NCBI RefSeq assembly: GCF_007971225.1 | Contig: NZ_CP042435.1 | Coordinates: 1,116,001-1,180,000, forward strand | Length of the DNA stretch: 64,000 nt | Direction of reading: 5' to 3' | Origin: Panacibacter ginsenosidivorans | Lineage (GTDB): Bacteria; Bacteroidota; Bacteroidia; Chitinophagales; Chitinophagaceae | In this document: one piece after another, positions 54,278 through 61,701 of the stretch | Layout of the letters: each line of letters starts with the position of its first letter | Numbering within the stretch: the stretch's first letter is position 1 | Notes under the pieces: generated by a model | The model's input: the letters and a program-made list of their open reading frames with translations, nothing else | Told to the model about the DNA's origin: nothing | The model's database searches: none | Program-made: the position numbers and the translations under genes

Positions 54278-55319
54278 GATGGTTTGTAAAATTTACGTTC
54301 CCAATATCTATGTGCTTGCCAGAATCTTTTTCAACTGCGGTGATTACTCCATCGTTTATTTCAATTTGTTCGATACCTCTAAAATTATTCCCACCCGGGA
54401 AAAGAAAACAAGCATACTCTTTTGTTACCTGCTCACCTGCATCTATGTATGCAACAGTTGGCTCATTAAATACTTCGAGGTTATTGTTTTCAATGATCTT
54501 TTGAAAAGGCTGATGCAGACCAGTTGTACCAAATTCAAGTCCGCGATATTTGATTATTCCATTTTCAAAATGCTGCCAGAGATTAATCCAGGAATAATCT
54601 TTTCTTTGCCATACATAACCAAGCACTAATTGATGTGCTGGTGAGTAAGCAGTTAACCACCCGTAATTATCTTTTGGGTCAACTATAAATGAAAATACCG
54701 AATTATAATTCTTTTGTGGGTTACGCAAATCAAATGCATTCTTGTTGTCATCAGTTGCTACCGGCCAATTGACAATATGCTTTGACGGTTGATCTCCATA
54801 TAAATAATTGAACCCGGTTGTTGCATTGCAATTAATCACTGTCGTTCCATCTAAAAAGGGTACAGCAATTGTTGGATGTTGTACAATTTGGTATAATCTT
54901 CCCAGAGGATTTATATTGGTGATTGTTTCCGTAACATGACAAAGTGCAACATGCTCATTCATTTGCATTTTTCTTTGAACATGCAATCCTTCAAGATGCG
55001 CAGTTGTTTCCATCGCTAGCCCTGTTTCATCATTTTCATTCAACTGCCACTCAATATTTGCAGGCTCACCATGATTTGGAATACCTGTATTTATTTCTCC
55101 TGTTGATGGCTCACCCCATCTTCCGGCGCAAATAAAATGTCCCTGGTACGCTGCACCAGCTTTATTGTTGGCAGGCATTCGATCTTTTGAAAACCTGAAG
55201 GATAAAGGGTTTACAGGATTTTCTTTTAAATGAAAATCTGTTATTGCACCACCATGCAAATCAGCTTCTAAAACAGAAGTTTTATTTTGTAGTTGTATTT
55301 TGGTATCCGTGATGAGCAT
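54267..55319 (-). CDS. Aldose 1-epimerase-like protein
   Basis: A 350-residue protein of the galactose-mutarotase-like beta-sandwich fold. TSVLEADLHGGAITDFHLKEN opens the domain, GHFICAGRWGEP and GIPNHGEPANIEWQL contain the typical His-Gly segment, IVQHPTIAVPFL may hold the catalytic His, and KYRGLEFGTTG has a late conserved Glu. It has no signal peptide. It would speed up anomer exchange of the sugar before oxidation at C1 by the downstream, overlapping SDR enzyme. It is divergent enough from GalM that a different fold member (DUF4432-like) is possible. Confidence 0.7.
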   Translation of the reverse strand: MLITDTKIQLQNKTSVLEADLHGGAITDFHLKENPVNPLSFRFSKDRMPANNKAGAAYQGHFICAGRWGEPSTGEINTGIPNHGEPANIEWQLNENDETGLAMETTAHLEGLHVQRKMQMNEHVALCHVTETITNINPLGRLYQIVQHPTIAVPFLDGTTVINCNATTGFNYLYGDQPSKHIVNWPVATDDNKNAFDLRNPQKNYNSVFSFIVDPKDNYGWLTAYSPAHQLVLGYVWQRKDYSWINLWQHFENGIIKYRGLEFGTTGLHQPFQKIIENNNLEVFNEPTVAYIDAGEQVTKEYACFLFPGGNNFRGIEQIEINDGVITAVEKDSGKHIDIGNVNFTNHHEK

Positions 55320-55332
55320 GGTATGCTTACTA

Positions 55333-55486
55333 TTTTTTTACTTAGCTATAATACTACTATCAGCGTTCCTTGTGTCACTCACTTGTACACCTGAACATAT
55401 TGCAGCAAATTGTCGAAATCATTACTTAAGTACAAGAGTGCGACGCAACAAGCGATGATAGTAGCAATGCAGTTTGGTTCATAATA
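55333..55486. repeat. Dispersed element, inverted pair (B/A), short spacer
   Basis: Left core CTTGTGTCACTCACTTGTAC at 55369-55388, right core GTACAAGAGTGCGACGCAAC at 55430-55449, spacer 41 bp. The arms match outward through ACTACTATCAGCG and its counterpart CGATGATAGTAGC. One of the clearest copies. Confidence 0.9.
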
Positions 55487-55492
55487 ATTCTG

Positions 55493-56707
55493 TTAATACT
55501 TTACTGAAATAAACCTCGGTCGTAAGTGATATGGATGTTTTACAATATCATCTAAGAAATCGAACGAGTTTACATTGTAACTGATAAGCAACTCGCCGGG
55601 CTTTGATAAATTGGGATGCGCCTTTGCATTGTACGTGTAAAAATCAAGATCATCGTATGCTTCAGGCGTTTCCCAAACTTTCTTGGCAGGCTGAAACGGC
55701 CCCCACGGCGTGGCACCTGCAGCGATTGCAACAGTTGTGTTTGCAGTCTTTAATTGATACGCTGCAATAACGCGGCCATCAGCCATAAAACTTACACTCA
55801 TTTCATTCGAGATATTATCTGTAAGCGCTGCACATGTATGCATGTCTGTGTTCCATGAAAGTCCATCCCAAAAACGCCACTCGTTAAAATTTTCAAATGC
55901 TGAATCTTTTACTCTTGCAACAACCAATTCTTTATTCATACCACGCACACCATATACGTAAATAAAACCATCAGGCTCTGGAGCGCCTGCTCCCACTGTG
56001 TTTGGGAGCACACAGATGCCGAACACCGTTTTACCTTTTGCATCAGTAAAAAATAAAGGCGTATCAAATTGTTTTTGATCTTTGTAGGGAGGGCGGCTTC
56101 CTTTTGGTAAAGCAATCAATGAAACGCCAAGATCCTCAAAAGGGTAAATACCACCCGGAACATTGTGAATGAGATAAGCAAAAATATAAATCGTGCTATC
56201 CTTTGCATGATCCATGAATCCATCACCGAGCCAGTAATAACTTTTCTCAGGAGCCTTTGGTGTATGCGGTTCAAACATTGACAAAGGCTTACCCACACTG
56301 TCTCTGCGCCAGTAATAATTTATTTTATTAGGGTCTGGATTTGCACCATGAAAATAGGCAACAGAATTGTTCATCATTTGCCAATCACCTTTGAGTGTAT
56401 CAGCTTTTGTATCTATGTTGCCAAGAATGCAATCGCTGAACCAGAACATGGTTTCTGATTGATCATTCATTTGCCCTGGTTTATCAATACCGGTTAATGC
56501 GGTGCAGTAAATGCCATCTGCACCTATCCAGCCTGTATCATGCCGCAGCATCTCTGCCCATTCAGGTGCGGCTTTGGTCGTAATTCTTGAATTAGCGTAT
56601 TCATCTTTTGAATCAACAGCAGCACTTGTTTTTGATGCTTCATTATTATTACATGCAAGCATGCAAGTTGAAAAGAGAATGCATTGTATGAGTAATAATC
56701 TTTTCAT
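55493..56707 (-). CDS. Exported five-bladed-propeller lipoprotein, DUF4185-like, paralogue 1
   Basis: A 404-residue lipoprotein (signal with STCMLACNN, Cys about 19). The propeller begins APEWAEMLRHDTGWIGADGI, then METMFWFSD-type ETMFWFSDCILG, WLGDGFMDHAKD, PEPDGFIYVYGVRG, NEMSVSFMADGRVIAAYQL, and ends KPGELLISYNVNSFDF. The repeated acidic positions (ADGI, SDC, GDGF) resemble DUF4185/GH183 and neighbouring GH43-like clans; I could not confirm the family. It is the most diverged of three tandem copies, with only 1 bp between coding regions of the first two. It could be an endo- or exo-furanosidase. Confidence 0.7.
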   Translation of the reverse strand: MKRLLLIQCILFSTCMLACNNNEASKTSAAVDSKDEYANSRITTKAAPEWAEMLRHDTGWIGADGIYCTALTGIDKPGQMNDQSETMFWFSDCILGNIDTKADTLKGDWQMMNNSVAYFHGANPDPNKINYYWRRDSVGKPLSMFEPHTPKAPEKSYYWLGDGFMDHAKDSTIYIFAYLIHNVPGGIYPFEDLGVSLIALPKGSRPPYKDQKQFDTPLFFTDAKGKTVFGICVLPNTVGAGAPEPDGFIYVYGVRGMNKELVVARVKDSAFENFNEWRFWDGLSWNTDMHTCAALTDNISNEMSVSFMADGRVIAAYQLKTANTTVAIAAGATPWGPFQPAKKVWETPEAYDDLDFYTYNAKAHPNLSKPGELLISYNVNSFDFLDDIVKHPYHLRPRFISVKY

Positions 56708-57937
56708 CTATGGCAATAGTTTTAGTCTTATAAATCTCGGACGATAGAGATTTGGATAAATTCTTATATCGTTGAAAAAATCTGTTGAGTTTACATTGTA
56801 GCTGATTAATAATTCTCCAGGTTTTGAAAGTGATGGATGCGCTTTTGCATTGTATGTAATAAAGTTTTTAGATGTCTTTAATACATCATCACAATTCCAG
56901 ATTTTGATAACTTTTCCAAAAGGACCGTAAGGTGTTTTTCCAAGACGCAGCCCAACATACGGGCTAATACCATTTACCTGGAATATCATTGCATACCTTC
57001 CATCAGGTAAAGGTGAAACACTTAATTCATTCGATGCACTGTCTGTAATTGCAGCAGATTTATCTATATCAGCATTCCATTCTTTTCCATCATAAAATTT
57101 CCATTTATCAAACTGATCAAATTCTACTGGCAGCACTCTTGCAACCAATACATTTTTTTTCTGTCCCTGCATACCATATACATAAACATACCCATCAGGA
57201 TCTGGAACGCCTGCAGCTTTTGTATTCACTAAAATGCCCGACCCATAAGAACCATAATCATATGCTGTGTCAACAGAAGGCTTTAAAAAAAATGGTGTTT
57301 GTGTTTGTTTGTAATTACTATATGGAGGCTTACTGGTTTTGTCAATTTTAATCATAGCGTTAGCTGCTTCTGCAAAACCAAGCCCGTACTTTGTTTGCCT
57401 GATCAGGAATGCAAAAAAATTGATACTGCTGTCTGTTGCTGTATTTACAAAACCATCGCCATTCCAATATGCATCCGTCGGCATTACACCCGCAATTTTG
57501 GGAACAAACATGGTGGCAGGTCTTTGCCTTTCTTCTGCCCAATAAAAATGAATGTTGCTATCCACAGGATCTTTTCCTTTTAGTATTGCAACTGAATTAC
57601 GGACGAATGAAAAATTATTTTGCAAAGAATCATTAATAATATCGCCTATTACTGTGTCGCTAAAAAGAATTAATGTTTTACTGCTGTCATCTGCATAAAC
57701 ATTTTCCTTTCCGTTTAATGGAATTGAAAAAATACCATCCCCACCGAACCATCCGTGCTGACGTTTGAATAAGGCATCCCATTCCGGCGCTGTTTCAACA
57801 GTGAAATGTAATGAGTCGAGATTATCAGTAATAGGATTTTCCTTTGTTGCCTGATTGTTGCATGCACAAAATGTTATCGTTGCTAAAGTCACTAAAGCAT
57901 TAATAAAATTCTTTTCTATTGATAACTTTTTATTCAT
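56708..57937 (-). CDS. Exported five-bladed-propeller protein, DUF4185-like, paralogue 2
   Basis: A 409-residue relative of the neighbours. The N terminus MNKKLSIEKNFINALVTL leads to a lipobox-like FCACNN. Shared marks are APEWDALFKRQHGWFGGDGI, LILFSDTVIGD, WNGDGFVNTATDS, PDPDGYVYVYGMQG, NELSVSPLPDGRYAMIFQ, KTPYGPFG, and KPGELLISYNVNSTDFFNDI. The conserved GGDGI, FSDT and GDGF acids would be the candidate catalytic set. It is tightly packed with paralogue 1, so one transcript is likely. A hairpin GACGCTT/AAGCGTC stands 24 bp upstream (57961-57977). Confidence 0.7.
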   Translation of the reverse strand: MNKKLSIEKNFINALVTLATITFCACNNQATKENPITDNLDSLHFTVETAPEWDALFKRQHGWFGGDGIFSIPLNGKENVYADDSSKTLILFSDTVIGDIINDSLQNNFSFVRNSVAILKGKDPVDSNIHFYWAEERQRPATMFVPKIAGVMPTDAYWNGDGFVNTATDSSINFFAFLIRQTKYGLGFAEAANAMIKIDKTSKPPYSNYKQTQTPFFLKPSVDTAYDYGSYGSGILVNTKAAGVPDPDGYVYVYGMQGQKKNVLVARVLPVEFDQFDKWKFYDGKEWNADIDKSAAITDSASNELSVSPLPDGRYAMIFQVNGISPYVGLRLGKTPYGPFGKVIKIWNCDDVLKTSKNFITYNAKAHPSLSKPGELLISYNVNSTDFFNDIRIYPNLYRPRFIRLKLLP

Positions 57938-57960
57938 TACTGTTTATACTTTGCCGGTTT

Positions 57961-57977
57961 GACGCTTTAGAAGCGTC
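57961..57977. promoter_or_regulatory. Short perfect inverted repeat upstream of paralogue 2
   Basis: GACGCTT-TAG-AAGCGTC is a perfect 7-bp inverted repeat with a 3-nt centre, 24 bp before the start at 57937. It has no U-tract on either strand, so an operator or mRNA leader hairpin is more likely than a terminator. Confidence 0.4.
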
Positions 57978-58008
57978 TGACTTATTTTATGTTGCGTAAT
58001 GATCTCCA

Positions 58009-58066
58009 GTACAAGAGTGCGACGCAACAGGCGATGCCATGAAATACCAATGCATGGCTCATAAAA
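58009..58066 (+). repeat. Dispersed element, single arm (A core) with clear tail stem
   Basis: Core GTACAAGAGTGCGACGCAAC at 58009-58028. The tail GATGCCATGAAATACCAATG then CATGGCTCATAAAA has a perfect GCCATG/CATGGC stem. It ends at the stop codon of paralogue 3. Confidence 0.85.
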
Positions 58067-58069
58067 ATG

Positions 58070-59269
58070 CTATTGCAACTTTACTCTTATAAATCTTGGG
58101 CGATAAAAATTTGAATGTTCTTTTACATCGTTCCAGAAATCGAATGACCCAACATTATAACTGATCAACAACTCTCCTGGCTTTGATAAACTTGGATGCG
58201 CCTTTGCATTGTACACAATAAAATTCTTCCCTTCTTTTTGTTCGGTGCATTCCCAGATTTTTATAATAGGACCAAACGGACCATAAGGCGTAGTGCTCAA
58301 ACGCAATCCCACAGCGGTTCCTATGCCATCTGTCTGGAACACCATTGCATAACGGCCATCAGGTAACGGCGTAACACTTAACTCATTCGATGCACGGTCT
58401 GCAATAGTTGCTGATTTTAAAATATCTGTTTGCCATATGGTTCCGTCGTAGTAACGCCATTTAGAAAAATCTTCAAAGTCTGCGGGCTTTACTCTTGCAA
58501 CCATCACCTTTTTTATGTCGCCGCCAACACCATATACATACACATATCCATCGGGATTTGGCGCACCTGCACTCTTCGTGTTTGGAAAAACAGCAGAGCC
58601 AAAAGAAATATAATTGTTGGGATATTTTGCTGTGTTATCAACTGCATAAATTGGCGCATCAACTTGTTTTTGATCTGTGTATGGCGGCTTGCTTCCTTTT
58701 GGTAAAATGATCATTGCATTGCCAACCTGTTGAAATAAAAAAGCATTATCTGCGGTGTCTCTTATGCGATAACAAAAGATATAAGTTTTATCACCAAGCT
58801 CATGATTTACAAAACCATCACCAAGCCAATAGTAATCATCGTGCTTTGCATTTGGTGTGTTGGGCGCAAAAAAAGAACCTTCGTTACGCGGCTTTGTTTC
58901 CTTCCATTTGAATTGAATATTGTCTTCTTTGGGTTCATAACCTTTTAATAGCGCAACTGAATTATGCACCATTATAAAACCAGTCTTTGGTCTGTCGTTC
59001 ACAATATCACCAAGCATTGTATCGCTGAACAGGATTGTGTTTTCAACGCTGCTGTCAGCTTTATCTACGCCATTTGATGGCAATACAAAAATGCCATCTG
59101 CACCAAACCAACCATGTTGACGATTCAATAGCTTTGTCCACTCGGGTGCTTCTTCAACAGTGAATTTTAAATTATTGATATCTGTATTCTTAACTGTTTG
59201 CGCTGTAGTTTTGCACGAATAAGAAGATGTCAAAAAAGCAAATAATATCCAGGAATAATTTCTTTTCAT
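58070..59269 (-). CDS. Exported five-bladed-propeller lipoprotein, DUF4185-like, paralogue 3
   Basis: A 399-residue lipoprotein (signal to SSYSCKT, Cys about 19). It is closer to paralogue 2 than to paralogue 1: APEWTKLLNRQHGWFGADGI, TILFSDTMLGDIVNDR, WLGDGFVNHELGD, PNPDGYVYVYGVGG, NELSVTPLPDGRYAMVFQ, TTPYGPFG, and KPGELLISYNVGSFDFWND. The family acids ADGI, FSDT and GDGF are all kept, so the copies are probably active on related substrates. A repeat arm separates it from paralogue 2, which suggests duplication first and element insertion later. Confidence 0.7.
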   Translation of the reverse strand: MKRNYSWILFAFLTSSYSCKTTAQTVKNTDINNLKFTVEEAPEWTKLLNRQHGWFGADGIFVLPSNGVDKADSSVENTILFSDTMLGDIVNDRPKTGFIMVHNSVALLKGYEPKEDNIQFKWKETKPRNEGSFFAPNTPNAKHDDYYWLGDGFVNHELGDKTYIFCYRIRDTADNAFLFQQVGNAMIILPKGSKPPYTDQKQVDAPIYAVDNTAKYPNNYISFGSAVFPNTKSAGAPNPDGYVYVYGVGGDIKKVMVARVKPADFEDFSKWRYYDGTIWQTDILKSATIADRASNELSVTPLPDGRYAMVFQTDGIGTAVGLRLSTTPYGPFGPIIKIWECTEQKEGKNFIVYNAKAHPSLSKPGELLISYNVGSFDFWNDVKEHSNFYRPRFIRVKLQ

Positions 59270-59282
59270 GTAGAGAATAATT

Positions 59283-59338
59283 TTATGTGCCCAACTATGG
59301 AATTTATATTACGCTTTTGTTGCGTCGCACCCTTGTGC
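59283..59338 (-). repeat. Dispersed element, single arm (A core)
   Basis: The tail starts TTATGTGCCCAACTATGGAA and the core is GTTGCGTCGCACCCTTGTGC (59319-59338), with two changes in its inner half. Confidence 0.8.
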
Positions 59339-59380
59339 TGTTTATATATATTCAATATTCAGCACGCAGCTTTGAAAATA

Positions 59381-60175
59381 TTAGTAAGGTTCCAATGTAA
59401 ACGTGAACAACTCTTTGTCTGAAAGTCCAAACACAGATAAGTCGTATGTTATCTGCATTACCCATTTGTCTTTTGTGAGTGAGATAACATTATATACTTC
59501 AGTTGTAACTTTTGATGGATCGAATACAGAATGATAAGTCTGCGTAAAAGTCTTTTCATCTTCTGTCAAACTCCATTTATCATAAATATTAAATCCATCG
59601 AATAAACAACCAGCAGTTCCATAATTAAGCAGGATAGTGCTATCACGTTTATAGGTAAAGAAATTGTCTTTTTCGCAATCCTGCAGGTTTTCAGAAGGCG
59701 GATCATCTGTTTCCCAAAATTTAGAAGTTATTTTCCAGGGATGCGATGCTATGATCTGTGCGCCTGATGCAATGGTATTTACAGTAAGATCTTTTTCTGC
59801 AGCTTTCCCTTTTTCATCTTCAATGCGATAATTGAAACCAACAAGTTTATCTACTTCATCATCCTGTAAGGTGTAGTTGAATGTATAATCAAAATTTGTT
59901 TGACCCGAAACATCTGTAATAGTTAATACTCCATTTGTACCCCATGAACTGTCAATTTTCAGATTTACTGTTTTGGATATATAGAAATTCTTTACGCCAT
60001 TCTGCACTGTTCCGGATAAAACTGTTGAAACTGGAAATCCTGATTTACCGCTTACTTTGTCCGGTGCAAGTATAAGCTTAGGCAGATCCGTTTCTACCTT
60101 ATCTTTTTTGCATGCAAAAAAGATAACTGAAGTAGAAATAGCAAGCGCAGTTAAGATTACAAAAGATCGTTTCAT
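59381..60175 (-). CDS. Lipoprotein of unknown function
   Basis: A 264-residue lipoprotein with signal ISTSVIFFACKKDK (Cys about 22). An early Ig-like beta domain (about 35-130, LSGTVQNGVKNFYISKTV) is followed by a lipocalin-like half (ASHPWKITSKFWETDD, LQDCEKDNFFTYKRDSTILLNYG, DKWSLTEDEKTF) common in small Bacteroidota lipoproteins (lipocalin-like/DUF5004 type). No active site is seen. It lies between the propeller genes and the sugar transporter and may be an accessory binding protein; that is inference from position. Confidence 0.7.
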   Translation of the reverse strand: MKRSFVILTALAISTSVIFFACKKDKVETDLPKLILAPDKVSGKSGFPVSTVLSGTVQNGVKNFYISKTVNLKIDSSWGTNGVLTITDVSGQTNFDYTFNYTLQDDEVDKLVGFNYRIEDEKGKAAEKDLTVNTIASGAQIIASHPWKITSKFWETDDPPSENLQDCEKDNFFTYKRDSTILLNYGTAGCLFDGFNIYDKWSLTEDEKTFTQTYHSVFDPSKVTTEVYNVISLTKDKWVMQITYDLSVFGLSDKELFTFTLEPY

Positions 60176-60239
60176 TTCGTTAGAATTAATATTGAATATA
60201 ATTTTAGAGTTTATCTTATTGCCGAATAGTATTGTTGCT

Positions 60240-60298
60240 GCACAAGAGTGCGACGCAACGAAAGCTTAATAGCAGTAATAATGATTGGCTCATAATAT
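60240..60298 (+). repeat. Dispersed element, single arm (A core)
   Basis: Core GCACAAGAGTGCGACGCAAC at 60240-60259 and tail GAAAGCTTAATAGCAGTAAT then TTGGCTCATAATAT, ending a few bases before the symporter stop codon. Confidence 0.85.
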
Positions 60299-60304
60299 TT
60301 TTAT

Positions 60305-61696
60305 TTAAACATTATTTGTTTTAAGTGTAACGGAAGCATCGCGGGCTTTCCAATAATTTTCAATTTCTTCCAATGTCTTTTCTTTTGTTTCGGGAACCAT
60401 TTTCCATACAAAGAGGAACGCACAAATCGCCATGAACATATATATCCAGAATGTGAATGCATTACCAATAGAGCCCATCAAAATCGGAAATGATTGTGAC
60501 ACAAGGAACACAGCAACCCACAAAGAAAATACAGCAACCGACATAGCTGTACCTCTTGCTTTTGTAGGAAAAATTTCTGCAATAACTACGAATGTTAATG
60601 GTCCGAGCGAGATAGCAAAACATGCGATGTAACAAAGTATTCCAATGAGTACCAGATAACCTTGCTGTGCATTAAAATAAAATGCGGCACCAACAGCAAG
60701 CAGGCAGATCGTCATACCTGCAATACCGATAAGCAATAAAGCCTTTCTGCCAAGTTTATCTACATATTTTATTGCCACTAAAGTGAATGCAACATTGATG
60801 ATACCAACCAATACTGTTTGCATTAATGCAGAGCCTGAGCCATCACCTGTTGATTTAAAAATTTCCGGGGCATAATACATAACAGCATTAATACCTGTAA
60901 CCTGTGAAAAAATGGCAAGTACAATACCAATAAGCAATGCACGTCGTAAACCTGGTTTCAACATTTCTGAAATTGGTAATGATGTTTCATCAGCTAATGT
61001 ATTGTTGATCTCGTTTAGCTCCTGTTGTGCTTTTGTTGTGCCATTTATTTTTGTAAGAATATATAAAGCTTCTTCATTACGTTTCTTCTTGGCAAGCCAA
61101 CGCGGACTTTCAGGAACGGTAAGCAATAACAATATAAATATTACAGAAGGAATAAGGCCGGAACCGAACATGTAACGCCATCCTGTGCTGATATTCCATG
61201 CTTCGTCATACATGCCGGCAATGCCTGCATTTACAAAATAGATCAGCAGGATACCTGACACGACACCTAACTGAAATACAGAGATGAGTTTGCCACGTAT
61301 ATCAGCAGGCGCCATTTCTGAAATATACATTGGTGACAACATCGATGCAATGCCAATGCCCATTCCACCAATCAACCGAAATACAACGAAGAATGTAAGG
61401 TTTGGTGGCATTGCAGTTCCTATTGAGGATATGGCAAACAACAATGCAGCAAGCATCAATACTTTTTTGCGACCAATATTATCACTCAGTTTACCAGCAT
61501 ACATAGCGCCTGCAATACAACCCAGCAATGCACAAGAAGCAACCCAACCTGTCATTGCATCCGATAAAGAATAGTATTGTTTCATAAAACCAATAGCACC
61601 TGCAATAACAGCAGTGTCATAACCGAATAATAATCCACCTACTGCTGCGACAAGTGTTGCTTTATAGATATACCAATTGTTTCTTTTTTGTTGCAT
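60305..61696 (-). CDS. MFS sugar/proton symporter (XylE-like)
   Basis: A 463-residue inner-membrane transporter with 12 helices, of the sugar porter family. Marks are GGLLFGYDTAVIAGA in helix 1, GRKKVLMLAAL in loop 2-3, RLIGGMGIGIASM, PESPRWLAKKKRNEEA after helix 6, QVTGINAVMYYAPEIF in helix 7, and PETKEKTLEEIENYW at the C terminus. It should import a pentose or hexose. It lies 5 bp after the stop of the isomerase gene on the same strand, so uptake, isomerisation and phosphorylation genes form one operon. Sugar choice is undetermined. Confidence 0.88.
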   Translation of the reverse strand: MQQKRNNWYIYKATLVAAVGGLLFGYDTAVIAGAIGFMKQYYSLSDAMTGWVASCALLGCIAGAMYAGKLSDNIGRKKVLMLAALLFAISSIGTAMPPNLTFFVVFRLIGGMGIGIASMLSPMYISEMAPADIRGKLISVFQLGVVSGILLIYFVNAGIAGMYDEAWNISTGWRYMFGSGLIPSVIFILLLLTVPESPRWLAKKKRNEEALYILTKINGTTKAQQELNEINNTLADETSLPISEMLKPGLRRALLIGIVLAIFSQVTGINAVMYYAPEIFKSTGDGSGSALMQTVLVGIINVAFTLVAIKYVDKLGRKALLLIGIAGMTICLLAVGAAFYFNAQQGYLVLIGILCYIACFAISLGPLTFVVIAEIFPTKARGTAMSVAVFSLWVAVFLVSQSFPILMGSIGNAFTFWIYMFMAICAFLFVWKMVPETKEKTLEEIENYWKARDASVTLKTNNV

Positions 61697-61701
61697 ACGT
61701 T

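Noticed and set aside
1-60298. CRISPR array from the recurring 20-bp core
   Set aside because: Copies are kilobases apart, in both orientations, with conserved tails; there are no regular spacers and no cas genes.
1-60298. Integron attC sites
   Set aside because: The arms end GTTGCGT or ACGCAAC, which does not fit GTTRRRY/RYYYAAC, genes lie on both strands, and no integrase is present.
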